A DNA stretch of 64,000 nucleotides from Pseudeuparius sepicola (GCA_963920635.1 OY987301.1:44739820-44803819); one strand, 5' to 3'. Numbered from the stretch's first letter, positions 35,799 through 47,774 are shown. Program-made: numbers and translations. The notes: generated from the letters alone by a model not told the origin.

Positions 35799-36523
35799 TA
35801 CAATGTGTCCCGGATATAAATGAACAGCATGTGGATCTTGCAAACGGTGAGAGACAGAACAACGGTTAAATGGGGAAAATGTTGCGCAATTTTAAGGTCA
35901 ATAAAATGGTACAAACAGATTTCTAATATTTTTTTCGTTTTTGAGTTATTTTGATATGAAAAAAGAAAAACACTTTCTTATGGCACTTTTTAACGGGCTT
36001 TAAGATGGCGTTTTTAGATTTGTTCTACAACATTTCGTTTTTGAGAAACCATCTTCAACTTTATTTTTTAAATACGGACCTGGATTTTTTTTGCAGATTT
36101 TGAAAGCAGTTTTCATTGGAAATACCATGATGTTTGACACGAAATATTTTTAAAATGTTTTGAGACAATTGTACTGAAAATTATTTTTTTCTAATGCGGC
36201 CCTGTATTTAATAATAAGAAGAAAAAAAAACGAAATGTTGTAGAACAAATCTATAAACGCCATCTTAAAACCCGTTAAAAAGTGCCATAAGAAAGTGTTT
36301 CTTTTTTTCTATCTGTGATAACAACTTCAGAAAAAATCGAAAACGCAAAATTTTACTTTTTCAAAATAACTCAAAAACCGAAAAAAATATATTAGAAATC
36401 TGTTTTACCATTTTATTGACCTTAAAATTATTGCTCAACATTTTCCCCATTTGACCGTTGTTATATATCTCACCGTTTGCAAGATCCCCATATGCTGTTC
36501 ATTCTTATCCGGGACACATTGTA
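35799..36523. mobile_element. palindromic mariner-like element, ~725 bp
   Basis: TACAATGTGTCCCGGATA and its complement close the element. The arms pair through GCAAACGGTGAGA, TTTTCCCCATTT and GTGCCATAAGAAAGTGTTT. The centre is near 36,160. No coding capacity. Confidence 0.9.
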
Positions 36524-36784
36524 TAGTTATTGTCAAAGTTGCTTTGTTTTATTTCATGGACCGCTGCGCTGAATGCGCAGGAAAACTTTATGCAACTTTC
36601 CCCTTTACAGCTTTTTTTCTAGGCTAGAAAATAAAAAAAAATAGGGGGGGAGTGCATCTTTGCGTGGTAACCCTGTACATAGGTATTCCGTTAAATTATG
36701 ATAACTGTCGATAACACAAACTCGCAAGACAGACTTTTCTACAAGCTTTGCAGAATTTTGTGACATAATAAGGGACCAGAAAGA

Positions 36785-38170
36785 AAAACCTTTTTAAAAA
36801 CGAGGTTTTGTACTAAAACGAATAAAATAAATTTAGGTTTTCGTTAAGGAAATGCAATGCCAAAGGCTGAATTTTTTGTTTTCAAAAAGCTTGTCGTGCT
36901 AATTATAAAAAATACATTATTTCGAATAGTACCTACTTGCTTATCAACCAATAATACTCTCCAAAGGAATTAATTAGTACCTGCTTTTATGAACATTTCT
37001 GAAAACAAAAATAATTCCGTATTTGGCAGAATTACCTTAACGAAAACCTAAACTTATTTGATTCGTTTCAGTACAGTACATAAATTTTAGGTATGAAGTT
37101 AAACTCTTTATTACTCATGTGAAATTTAGTTGCCGAGGCCTCTGGCCGTGGCAAATAAACCATATAAGTCATAAAAAGAACTTCATTGCCAAGATACATA
37201 TTTTTTTATAAATTGAAAAAAAAAAGTTTTATTAGGAAAAATATAATCATGAACCCGTCCATGAACCGATTGCGCGCGGCATTGCTTGATTTTGACGATC
37301 GTTCTACCTAGGTCAAGTATGACGAGGCACGGCGCTTCCCAACGGAAACTCCAAGCTGCTGCATGTTGTGCAACCTCCATGAAAAATAGATTGATATTCA
37401 AACCTACTAAAATATTTATACTGAAAGATTGCGCTGCTGTTGCTAACAATTTCGCAATGTGTACGAAAAGTTAAATGGGCCTTTATTGGTCGGGTTTTGA
37501 ATATTTGGTCACTTTTGACGGGCTATGGCTCCGCGTCTCACGTTTGATGTTTACAACTCGCCAAGGCCTACTTATTGAAAAAATCTTACAATAATGGGCT
37601 ACTTCAGTGCCGATTTCTGAGCTTTTAATGACGATTTTGAGACACTTCACTGCCGATTTCAAGAAAACGCTTGTTTTTCATAAGGTTTTTTTAAGTATTA
37701 TTATTATTTTTGATACCAATGTAACGAAGGTGGTAAATAAATTTAGTCCATCTTGAGGCGTCCACCATCTTGGGGCATTCGCCATATTGAAATTAGAATG
37801 ACATCACGCATTCTGCTTGACAAACTTTCAATCGATATCCATGTCAACGAGGTTGTGAAGAAGTAGGTAATCGGCCATCTTGGGGTGGCCGCCATATTGG
37901 ATTTAGTACGACGTCACTCACCTTATCGTTTTCTACTCGCCAAACTCTTTCTCATTTGATTTGGTGTCATAAGGGGTTGTAAAGAAAAAAGGTAATCCAT
38001 CTTGGAGCGGCTGCCATTTTGAACAAATTACAATATCGAGTATATACTAATTCTATTGTCACCAGCACCAAAAATTGGTGCAAAATTTCAGCTCAGTTGG
38101 TTGGGTGGAAGCCGTTTAAAATTCTGTTGCAAGATTTGACTACATAGCAACAGGTGAAGTTAAATAAAAT
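36785..38170 (-). mobile_element. inverted relative of the 13.5-14.3 kb bipartite repeat
   Basis: A foldback (about 36,790-37,080, with GCTTATCAACCAAT and TTAGGTTTTCGTTAAGG shared with the 14-kb copy) is followed by reversed ~120-bp sub-units with a CCATCTTGGGG...GCCATATTG core at about 37,765, 37,875 and 37,997. An unrelated segment (about 37,120-37,680) separates the two parts. Confidence 0.7.
37122..37195 (+). repeat. short dispersed repeat shared with 39,352-39,430
   Basis: AATTTAGTTGCCGAGG, then CCGTGGCAAAT and AAAAAGAACTTCA, recur in order at 39.4 kb with small differences. Confidence 0.6.
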
Positions 38171-38329
38171 CTTGTAAAAAAAATTGGGATCGATAAAAGC
38201 TTTTGCCTATTTATATTTGCGTATATTTTGTGGTCGGTGTAAACAAAATTATTTCAACCCAGAATATATTGTAAAAACTACATTTTTTAGTTAAGTCAAG
38301 TTGGTAAGCATACCCTCGAGCATTGTTTT

Positions 38330-38735
38330 CGACAAGCGGCGACCGCCACGGTCCTGAGGCGGGCGCCAAACCGTCGGGGCATCCGCCGAACGCCGTCAAT
38401 CAGCCGCGTCGAGATTGAGAGCAGCCGGAGCGAGAGGAGGGCCAGAGATCGGCCAACGTTCGGCCTTGGAACAGCCTTCGCGGGGTCGCGGTCAGGTCCG
38501 AGCAAGCCGCGAAAACAGCCGCAGGCCAGGGGGGAGCGGGAGGGGGCAGAAGGGGGAAGCCTATTCCTCTATGTAATCTGCGGAGAGCGTCGCTCGTCCC
38601 GGATTGTTCGGATGCCTCGGCGTAATTTATGAGACCATTTTTTGGGTACCGTTTTAATGTAATTTGTGACGTCGGCCGGCCATTGTATTAGAGAGAAATT
38701 TGGCATACGCGCCACTAATTTTTCTCAGAAGCTAA
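38330..38735. other. GC-rich conserved-looking element, copy 1
   Basis: From 38,449 it matches 39,829-40,095 in order: GGCCAACGTTCGGCCTTGGA, then AGAGCGTCG.TCGTCC, then GGATGCCT.GGCGTAATTTA TGAG and GTACCGTTTTAAT, then an AATTTGGCA block. The 5' part (38,330-38,448) is GC-rich and unmatched. No coding frame. Confidence 0.7.
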
Positions 38736-38989
38736 AAGCGAACGGACGAGAAAAAAGGCATACTTGGTGTACCAATAAACCAATAATTTCATAATTTCTC
38801 GGCCAATCGCAGCCTGTTCTCAGCGGTAAAACACTGCTATTGTCTTGCCGTTTTGATATTTACTAGTGTTTCTTGAGCTTTTGAAATGGTCTATGCTTCT
38901 TTAGACACAATTTACAGGCGTAAAATAAATGCCTCCTCACTTCTTGAACTCCTACATGCAACAGAAGGGCATATAGAAATAAAAGAATA

Positions 38990-39060
38990 AGCTCGCCGGG
39001 CTTAAACCCGGAATCATGCGCATGTGAAGCAAGAATGCTAACCTCTACACCAAGCTCGGA
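38990..39060 (-). repeat. tRNA-like sequence, SINE head or tRNA pseudogene
   Basis: The minus strand reads TTGGTGTAGAGGTTAGCA (A-box-like), then TTGCTTCACATGCGC, then CCGGGTTTAAGCCCGGCG (a T-arm with a GGTTTAAGCC B-box-like loop). The T-stem pairs well; the acceptor and anticodon stems do not fold cleanly. This favours a tRNA-derived SINE head over a functional tRNA. Confidence 0.5.
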
Positions 39061-39351
39061 ATTAAGTTAGAAACTAGAATTATTATTTATATTTAAGTAT
39101 AGATTTGGAAATTATACAATAAATAAATAAATAAAAATTATAGTTTGTATAAGAAATAAAAGTTCTTATTTCTCCATTGGTGAATAATTGTTCTCACCAA
39201 ATACTCGAGACTGTAGTGTTCTAGGCAAATTATTCGTGAAAATGGGTAGTCCCTTGTTGCTGAAGCACTCAAAATTTTTCCAAATAGTAAATAGTTATTT
39301 GTGTAGGTACATAGCAACCAAAGCAGTGAATTTCAACTTTTTATAACGGAT

Positions 39352-39430
39352 GTGGAATTTAGTTGCCGGGGTCTATAAGACCGTGGCAAATTAACCACAT
39401 GAGTTATAAAAAGAAACTTCAGTGCTGAAG
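39352..39430 (+). repeat. short dispersed repeat shared with 37,122-37,195
   Basis: AATTTAGTTGCCGGGG, then CCGTGGCAAATTAACCA and AAAAAGAAACTTCAG. The following DNA to about 39,825 ends in GGGACACCCTATATAA, like a mariner-type right end. Confidence 0.55.
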
Positions 39431-39828
39431 GCTACATTATAATATATTTTTTTACATCGGAGTCAACAGGTGTTTTGGGGGCATGTTTTATAGACCTGCA
39501 AGACCAAAAAGATAACCAGAAAAACGTTAGGAGTAAAAGCACAATCCAAAAATGACACAAGTGCCGCCCTCTGTGAGATACGTAGAAATTGACATTTCCA
39601 GTATATTCTCCATCCCCGAAAACACTGCATTGCCAAATTTCAGTTCTGATTCTTTTGGGAGATATTGCCATAATTTAATTTCAAAAACAGAACTATAACG
39701 CCCTGTATCTCAGAAGCGAAGAACTTTAGGACCTATGTTTATATGAGCAATCCACCTTACAATGAGTTTTTCTACAAATTGTGAAAGTCCTGATCGAAGA
39801 ACCTGGGACACCCTATATAATAAAGTGA

Positions 39829-40095
39829 ATTGGCCAACGTTCGGCCTTGGAGTAGCCTTCGCAAGTCACGGCGGACCGCCAAAATGGCTAGGAACCTAGA
39901 AGAGAGCACGCAGCACCTTTTCGTTGTTCTTGTAATTTCTAGAGAGCGTCGGTCGTCCTGAATTGCTCGGATGCCTGGGCGTAATTTATGAGAAGTTAAT
40001 TTTTTGAGTACCGTTTTAATAATAATTTTGGGAGTGCGTGACGTCCGTTGGAGATCGAAGACGGTCTCCAAGAATTTGGCACAGGCGGCGCCAGC
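39829..40095. other. GC-rich conserved-looking element, copy 2
   Basis: A diverged direct copy of 38,449-38,735. Matching blocks are in the same order at similar spacing, while the DNA between blocks differs. The minus frame covering it (39,772-40,143) has no domain. Confidence 0.7.
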
Positions 40096-40099
40096 GTTT

Positions 40100-41080
40100 T
40101 TTTTATGGGTATAGTTAAGAATGCGTGTAGAACCAAATTTCATCTTAATGTGTATGTATTATGCCTTGCTATTATTCTTGATGAATTTTTATGGACCTAA
40201 ATATCTTCATCCGATTTTAAAAATGGAGGTTATTCTACGGTTCTAACTTGTAGAAATTCTTGAAAATAAATTACCAAAACTGCTGAATTACACTTGCGTG
40301 CATATAAATCGGCCCACGGTACACTTTTGACTTTAACTACATATTTTTTTAGAAATTATTCATCAGATAAAAAAATGCTGTTTAAAAGACAATAATTAGG
40401 TAATTTAATATGATTTGATGTAAAAATTCCAAGTCAAGGGGTGCAAGTTGAAAAAACCTTATACCCGGGGAACCTGAAAAGATCCGTCTGAGAAGCAAGA
40501 GTGGTTACTCTTAGAAACTGCGTGCTTTTTCTTATTTCTAGATTTTTCGGGGGCGCCGACAGCATTTGAACCTCACTTGAAGACTTGGGGAAGCGTAAAC
40601 AACGCCGGCTCTAACCGAAATAACTTGGCTGCAGCTCGACGAAAAACGGCAATTGTTGACAAAATGGCGACATTTTCGGAATATTTAGAAGAATTAAAAA
40701 TATCCAACTTTTATGGATAAAACTTCAAGAATCTATAGAAAAGTCAAAATAAGTAGATTTTTTTTATATAAACATGTAGCGAAATTCTAATGGTTTTCGT
40801 TATACAGGGCGTCAAAATTATTTTTTTTTCAAGATTTATTTATATTATTTAATTCATATTTTTGGTACCTACATATTATCCACACATTAAGTGCTATAAA
40901 TTACTATACTAATATAAAGAGAAAATATTTTATTTTTATATTTTTGTTTGTAATGAATAAACTCAAAAACTACTGGAGCGATTTCAAAAATTCTTTCACT
41001 AATAGAAAATGCTACATTATCAATGAATAACATAGGCTATATTAAAAAGGTGATAAAATTTCACGTTCCCAATAGATTTT
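40100..41080. other. no recognised gene
   Basis: AT-rich repeat-like sequence, with a mariner-like TATACAGGGCGTC word near 40,803. No boundaries could be fixed. Confidence 0.35.
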
Positions 41081-41330
41081 TATAAAAAGAGTTAGCGGCT
41101 TCATGAGACTATAAATTTCGGCAACAGGTAATATCATACCAACATCCAAGTTCTAATCGATGTGCCGGTGTTTTGTTTTCATATTTGAATCGTTCGTAGT
41201 CTACCTTCTTGAACGATTCAAATATGAAAACGTCGGCACATCCATTAAAGCTTATATGTTGGTACGATGTGTGATATTACCAATTGCCGAAATTTATAGT
41301 CTCATGAAGCCGCTAACCTTCTTTTTGTAA
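41080..41330. mobile_element. foldback MITE, ~250 bp
   Basis: The arms GTTAGCGGCTTCATGAGACT and complement, and AACGATTCAAATATGAAAAC and complement, form a hairpin with stems of about 110 bp and a short loop near 41,205. Confidence 0.85.
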
Positions 41331-41537
41331 TAGGCTATATTGTTAATTGAATTAAATTAGGGATATAAATATATAAATAAATGTCTACCCTTGCGAAGCC
41401 AGGTCTACTTCCACTAGTGCCGGAGATGAGGGTCAACCATCATATATTTTTTAATAAAAAGATGGTACGCCACTGGAAAAGTGTTCTTGTTCTGCCCTCA
41501 CTTAAATTTAGCAATGAATTCTAAGAAAAAACTATTC

Positions 41538-41905
41538 TTGCCTTTTTTTCGAAAAATGTACCGTTTTTTTTGAAAGATTAATTTTTGTACGTTTTAAATT
41601 TTTTAGCAAAAGACGATCAAAGTAGGTGTAGGCTTTTGCACACCGACACAATTTTTAATTCTAAACAATTTTCCTTAATAATATTTCGTCGTAAAACCTA
41701 CAAAAAAGGGATTCATATTCGACTAATCATGTGTCGTGGAAATTTTGAAAGAACTAAGTTTCCCCACCAGTAAAGTGTCCTTTATGTAGGTTTTACGGCA
41801 AAATGCTATTGAGAAAAGTTGTTCAGAATTCATCTGATTCTCTCCTAAAAAATCATTTTTTCAAAAAACGGTAGGTACATTTTTCGAAAAAAGTCAAGAA
41901 TAGCG
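41538..41905. repeat. foldback related to 8.0-8.4 kb
   Basis: TCGAAAAATGTACCGTTTTT pairs with AAAAACGGTAGGTACATTTTTCGA. Inner arms pair through GTAGGTTTTACG. The interior shares words with the 8-kb repeat. Confidence 0.65.
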
Positions 41906-42437
41906 TTTTGCGTAGAATTGATTGGGAAATTTAGTGAAGGCAAACAAGATTACTTTTCCACTTAATGTGTGTCTAAACTGTGCCAAATATGTTTGCCTCA
42001 ACTGTCTTCCTTTAGGAGAAATTGAAGAAAATTTAAAAAAGTCTGTTAGGATTTCTATACATGTTTACATGAAAAATCCACTTATTTTAACGGTTTCTAT
42101 ATATTCATAAAGTTGTATCCCTAAAAGTTGGACCACGCGTATCTACTATCATTGATCCAAAATGAGGCAGGATATTACAATATTGTTACAACTTTTCTCA
42201 TTAATAATATTAATACAAATTACTTAGCCTTAACCTAGTGAAAAAGGCCCAATTAAAAATAAATTTGCTTACCTGGCATTCTTGGCAATAACTTTATGTA
42301 ACGCCATAATACCAAAACTTTGAAACTATTGCTTGTTCAGTGGCCTGTAAGACAAAAAAATTTAGCTAAAAATTTATTTGACAAAGCTAAAACTTCTGAA
42401 TATTAAGGCGGTTTCGAGGGAATTTTCAAAATTGATG

Positions 42438-43233
42438 TACACGGTGTCCCAAATTGGATGGTTTTGGGGGGTTCGTTCTATTACCGGAAGAGATAGACAC
42501 ATTACTATGCTGAAGACTGTCGCAAACCGCATCCTGATATCACGATTCGTCTGTGAGTTTCTTAAACGTGCCATAATTATTTTGTTCGTGAATATTTTCA
42601 TTAGGTATCGGTAAAAATATGTTTGTTGTTTTTTTATTATTGGCGTAGAGAGGCATTTTCTTTGGTTAGCGCTTCTAAAGAAAAAAGTCCCTATGGTTCA
42701 AATTTAGAATATGGGTGAAAAAAGAAGTGGCAATTCCAACCTAAGTTAGCGCTTTTAACGCGCTTAAGATTCCCAATTTAGACGTTGACCTAACCTACAT
42801 ATTTTGGGATTGTCGAAGGAGGAAACATTAAACATTCCATTTTCTATTATAAAAAAAATATTAAAATTTTGGTTTATTTTAATCATAATAAAAATAAGGG
42901 AAAGAACATTATATCGTTGACTGACTTATTAATAAGACTTCTCACGACTATATAGTTGTCCTGGAAAGTAGATGGCGCCTATGGTCAACAATTTATTTTG
43001 CATTGTATTTTGTCTCCGGGAAGCGCATGGTGAGCCAGAGAACTGTCAAACATGACAGCCTTGAGCAGTCTATTAATACGTCAGTCAACGATTATATGTT
43101 ACTATAAATACCCTATTATATTTTCTCTCAATTTTTGTACGAAAAAAAATCTGTTGGCAAGACTGAGCAGTACAACTTGGTCTCTTCGGAAATAGAAGGA
43201 ACCCCCAAAACTATCCAATTTGGGAAACCTTCT
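42438..43233. mobile_element. mariner-like element with nested MITE
   Basis: TACACGGTGTCCCAAATTGG with ATGGTTTTGGGGG pairs with the reverse complement ending near 43,233. A MITE copy (42,915-43,090) is inserted inside. Overlapping frames on both strands have no domain. Confidence 0.7.
42915..43090 (-). mobile_element. MITE family copy B
   Basis: CGTTGACTGACTTATTAATA and its complement at the ends. The interior is the reverse complement of copy A at 28.8 kb, with about 10-15 percent differences. Confidence 0.85.
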
Positions 43234-43499
43234 ACAGGACAGGGTGTCCCAGTTTAGACGTTACGAGCGATTATCTCATTAAACTGTTTCTGTTTACAGT
43301 TGCATTGGGATCTACGAAACACAACTAATAATTATAATTTTTAAATTATATTAATGCGAATTTTATTCAAATGCTGATATTTCTCTCACCATTTAAAATT
43401 CAGCAACACGCATTTTAATTTAAAGTGTATTTGTGCAATAAATTACCTTGTACGAATAAACTCATGTTTGTTAGTGGCTGACAACTTTAAATTATCAGA

Positions 43500-43870
43500 T
43501 TAACGCCCAGGAACCGTAGCATTCTGCACTGCGTCGACATTTTATTAGCTCCGAAACGTTTCCTATATTGGCCATCTAGTGTGAGAGACCTACTTGGAAC
43601 GCCAATTTTACTGGCGGTGCCCACGTCGTCGGATCCGGCAAAAAAAAAAAACGATCTTGATCTCCATGTATCATCTCGCCTATCGTTATTCGCAATTTAT
43701 TTCGTAAATCGCCGATTTATTAAATTGGATTTTTTCTACGGGGCCCTGTGATGGCCTGCCCCGGCATTTTATCGACGGTAACATTTCAATAATGGTTCAA
43801 TTATTATTATTCAATATCTTCCCATTTTACATTCATGAATATAAAATTTCCACGCAGTGGCGGGTCAAGA
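43500..43870. other. mixed GC block, candidate conserved non-coding element
   Basis: Non-repetitive sequence with balanced composition, including GGCGGTGCCCACGTCGTCGG, TTTCGTAAATCGCCGATTTA and GGGGCCCTGTGATGGCCTGC. No coding frame. The flanks (43,234-43,499 and 43,871-44,300) are AT-rich with nothing recognised. Confidence 0.35.
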
Positions 43871-44346
43871 AGATTTTTAAATATATTTTGTTTAACTAAA
43901 AGCTGTTTCAATAGGATTTATAACTTGTCGCGAATTTTTGTTTTGTTTGAAAATTTATAAAAATACATTTTTGTTTTTCAAAATAAGTAGGAAAAATAAA
44001 AATAACTCTATTGTTAAATGAGTTTATAAACGAAAATTAGTGAAAAAGTTTTGTTTTTCGGACGTATCGTTACGAAAAACTAAAAATTTTTAAGGAAAAA
44101 GTTAACGTCATAATATGAAACTGTTTTCAAGATGAGTACGACCAAAAATGTAATATTTATATTACGCCCCCTCTTGACGAGGCCGCAAAAATGGCAAATC
44201 AAATTATCCTGTCTCTTTTCTAGGAGAGAGTGCGATCTTATAAATTAAACTGTTTTCTAATAGTTGGGTATGCCATTATTAATTATTATGTTGAAAATTC
44301 ACAGGGTTAGGACATAAATAAATAAATGCAACCTTTTAAAACAATT

Positions 44347-44382
44347 GCCGACGTTTCGTCAATATATTTTGACTTTTTCAAG
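44347..44382 (-). ncRNA. hammerhead-like motif downstream of Penelope-like frame
   Basis: The minus strand reads CCTTGAAAAAGTCAAAATAT, then ATTGACGAAACGTCGGC. GTCAA/TTGAC forms a clean stem II next to GAAAC. The first core segment deviates from CUGANGA at two positions, so this is a decayed or variant copy. Penelope-like elements are known to carry hammerhead ribozymes. Confidence 0.4.
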
Positions 44383-44720
44383 GCTAAAAAGAAAAACACA
44401 ATGTCGTAAGAACTACAGAAAGAAGACGAAATACAATACAAACCGAACAAGAAAGTAAAAAACTCACCAAGTTAAATCAGTTGAATATTATAGCACTTAC
44501 GAAAACATTGTTAAAGACCATATAGACAATTGAAAGACACATTGTTACCGTAAATGCACACGTTATAAATAAATAAAGCGAAAATGGAACCACACACTCG
44601 AGCAGGAAAGGTAGAATGAGGATAGTTTCTTTAAATTGAATGGGTAAAAAAAAATTAATACAATTGGTACGTTCATATACACAGTGTGTCCGCATGTGAG
44701 TGGCGATCTCACCTCAAATA

Positions 44721-45263
44721 TTAGTTCGTTATTCTCGCGGTTTTTTTGTATAAATCCAACAAATTACTATATACTAAGCTCAAATTTTGTGTATCCGTTC
44801 TACAGTTTACAGTCTCATTAAGTCTAATATGTATCATCTCGCTAACATTTCTCTTAAACCAGTTTGTTTCTCTATCTAAAATATTGGCATTGTCATAGTC
44901 AAATAGATGGCCCTCCTCAAAATGATGTGCTGCCAGAGCTGTTTTTTCTTTTTTATTTTTGAATTTGTCATTACAGTCATATTTGTGCTGTTTTATTCTG
45001 GTCTTCAAATGTTGTTTAGTTTGACCCACGTAGGACTTTGAACACTCACTGCATGGTATTTTATAAACGATATTAGAACATTCACCTTTAGGAGTTTTGT
45101 CCTTGAGTCGTGAGAATAATGAATTCGGGGTTTTTGTATTATAATATGCTAGTTGGGTTGATTTTGACATATATCTAATCATGTGAGCAATTTTGTGAGA
45201 AAGACCCGGAATGAAAGGAATTTTGAAATATCTGTGACCAGTGGTAGCTGTTGGACGTAGTTG
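44721..45263 (-). pseudogene. Penelope-like protein C-terminus with GIY-YIG endonuclease
   Basis: The open frame extends upstream of the first Met (45,182) to about 45,263, reading RYFKIPFIPGLSHKIAHMIR, the linker after the RT in Penelope-like elements. The GIY-YIG nuclease follows: IVYKIPCSECSKSYVGQT with its CxxC pair, then HLKTRIKQHK (the conserved Arg), then HHFEEGH and NWFKRNVSEMIHI with the likely catalytic Glu. This nuclease nicks target DNA to prime integration. The frame ends with a stop at 44,721. The domain is intact, but no RT precedes it. Confidence 0.9.
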
Positions 45264-45404
45264 TTAATATTTGTGAGTTGTTGCTGTTACTAGGATTATA
45301 TTCATCTATAATATTATTTACATTAATTACATTAACATTATTTAATTAATTAAGTAATTAATTAATTGATTTTTCGTACTTACGGAACAAAAGTAACAAC
45401 TTTA

Positions 45405-46050
45405 CTCCATTTTGATAGGGACTAAAGTGTCACATTTAATGATTTAATCCCTCCGGGATTAAATAAATCCGGAAAGAATGAAATTACTAACCAATAACTT
45501 TAATATGTACTTTATTGCAAAAAAATGTTTCATTAAAACCTTATATGGAGATAGAATTTTCACAGTTACATACTTACTTTTATAACTAAGTAATTATTTA
45601 TCATCCGAGGCCTCTCGTAAAAACTGATCTGTTTGCGAATATTTGATATTCGCCAGCTTGTTAAAACGTTACCATGGTAACGTTTGTCAAGGCCCTCTAT
45701 TAGTAAGAATTCTTTAAGGGAGAATTCGCAATCGCAAAATCGGCAATTTTTGAAACCCAAGAATTTTCGTTATTTCTTAACATATTCGGATAAAGTTTTA
45801 TATTATATACACATATTGTATATACCTTGGGACTGAAGTAGTATTCTTAATTCCTCAGGTAAAGTAAGGTAACTTTACCTTCGGGAAGTACTACTTCAGT
45901 CCCCCGATATATAATATACTATTATTATTATCCGTGGAGGTAGTTTGTGACCTCAGATCGCTGTATGTTCTGTCAAAATGGCCATTTTTTCAATTTTCAC
46001 CGCCAAACTTTAAATGACGCTGGCACAGCAAAAAATTGTATTTATGAACA
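45405..46050. repeat. cluster of short palindromes
   Basis: Three inverted repeats: TTAATCCCTCCGGGATTAA near 45,455; AACGTTACCATGGTAACGTT at about 45,665-45,684; and a foldback at about 45,790-45,940 whose arms share GGGACTGAAGTAGTA. The minus frame at 45,566-45,760 has no domain. Confidence 0.6.
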
Positions 46051-46129
46051 ATAGTGGGGTCTGCACTCTGCACGTAGAAACTGGCTTGGCTACTGGTGTC
46101 ACTAAATCCATGCTTGTCTAAACTAACTG

Positions 46130-46510
46130 TAATCGTTTTTAACGCCAGATATGTTCCATACGCGGTGTACCATTACTACCAAACCAGACAACCGGCTAAT
46201 ATTTTCATAGAAAAGTGACTGGTGTATGCAGAGCTAATCTCTAGAATTAATATTACGGTAGTCGGCATAAGAAAATTGCCGGGTCTGTGTTTTTGTTTCC
46301 CACCCACCAGCACTTTGCCGCACATCCGTGTTTTTGTTCGCGACCGCCTATAAGGAAAGATCACTAACCTACTGGGTGTCGTTGCGCCTTTTTTGTTCTC
46401 CAAACGGCCCAAGATATTTCGCGACTGTTCGCGAGAAGTCTTTGTCGGCTATCTAACGCCATCGGTACCATTTTAATTTGTTGGCGCATTGCCGCCCACC
46501 CAGCCATGCA
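46130..46510. other. mixed GC block, candidate conserved non-coding element
   Basis: Non-repetitive, balanced composition, including TTTCGCGACTGTTCGCGAGA and TTGGCGCATTGCCGCCCACC. Frames on the minus strand lack domains. A mariner-like ATACAGGGCGTTCCATACC word follows at about 46,552. A further such block lies at about 46,870-47,090. Confidence 0.3.
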
Positions 46511-47112
46511 AAGTACACGTCTAATTCGTTTCTACGGATTGAACAAATAAAATACAGGGCGTTCCATACCAAATTAGAACGTTGTAATGTTACCAACGTA
46601 TATATGGAACAAGCTATATCTAGTAGAATCTGCAAGTAAATGATAGACCGCGTAATCCCATTAAATTTTTATTTGAAAAATTCTGTTCGAAAATAAAAAC
46701 GAAGCGAGCTATAGGCTAAAAGCCATTTTAAGTGGGTCATCCTATTAATTACATAAATATAACTTACAGCCGTGCTCCCAAGAAGTGTAATATCTCGCCC
46801 ACCGCACGGCCCAGAATTACGGCTGCTTTTAGTGGTCCTTAAACTGTGAACTACAAATTAACAGCTCTGGATATTGAATAGCCGTAATGCCAAAGCATTA
46901 CCTCTAACAAAGTACCTGTGGTAACGTGGGGTCTGTTTATGACGCGGTCAATTGGCTATAACGTGGAATTAATGCAGAATGGCCCCTGTACGGTTTATTG
47001 CTCCTCAAGCTGCTCACTGACGAGTCAAGACTCAAAAGATAATGCCCAAAAATATTGAAATTCGTCGTCCATTCACGGGCCTTGTTATGGTAAGAAAACA
47101 AATAGTTATTTG

Positions 47113-47447
47113 TGTGTCAAGGCAACGGACCTCCTAAAAAAAGGTGGACTTCTATTGGTGGTGCTTTCCCCCTCCACCAATTTTTGTCTGACCGCCAGAG
47201 GGCGCTGAAGGCTGTTTCTGGGCGGCCATATTGTGCTGATTTCTAGAGGTACTGTCGGCACCATTTAGGTTTAAGTCTTCCTTCTTTCTCTTTTTCACTT
47301 CATTTCAAATAACCCGTCAAAAAACTCAGTTTTCTTATTGGCCTCCCCTCTACTGCCAGCACAACATGGCGGCAGCCTCTGTTCCGGACATTTTTAACAT
47401 ATAGGAATAGCAGTCCAGCTTCATTTAAGAGGTCCGTTGCCAAGGCA
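47113..47447. mobile_element. small TIR element, ~335 bp
   Basis: Left GTGTCAAGGCAACGGACCTC and right GAGGTCCGTTGCCAAGGCAC form TIRs of about 24 bp. The interior is non-coding and contains ACATGGCGGCAGCC. Confidence 0.75.
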
Positions 47448-47774
47448 CTGAAGTTCAACTTTTTATCGAGCATTCATTTAGATTTAACCTAAAGTTGGCG
47501 TTGCAAATTCAATATGTTCGATATGTTTCTGTGTTTTGCTACCTGAAATTCACATGCGTATTTCGTTGTTCGAAATCAAGTTTCTTTCGAAGGTGTTTAC
47601 TCAACAACAAAAAACGTTTATGATAATCGTATTTTAAAAAGTTGACGTGTTCTGGACAAAAATGCTACCGGGAATTTCAAAAATAGTTTCTCCGGGACAA
47701 CAACAACGTTTTCACAACACATTTAAAAGTGTTGTCTTCGTCGTACTGTTGATTTTTTTGTGAAAACTTGGAGT

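Larger units (their letters stand above)
44300..45263 (-). mobile_element. Penelope-like element, 5'-truncated
   Basis: The minus strand carries the C-terminal part of a Penelope-like protein followed by a non-coding tail with a hammerhead-like motif. The reverse transcriptase is missing, which fits 5' truncation. The 3' limit is approximate. Confidence 0.85.
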
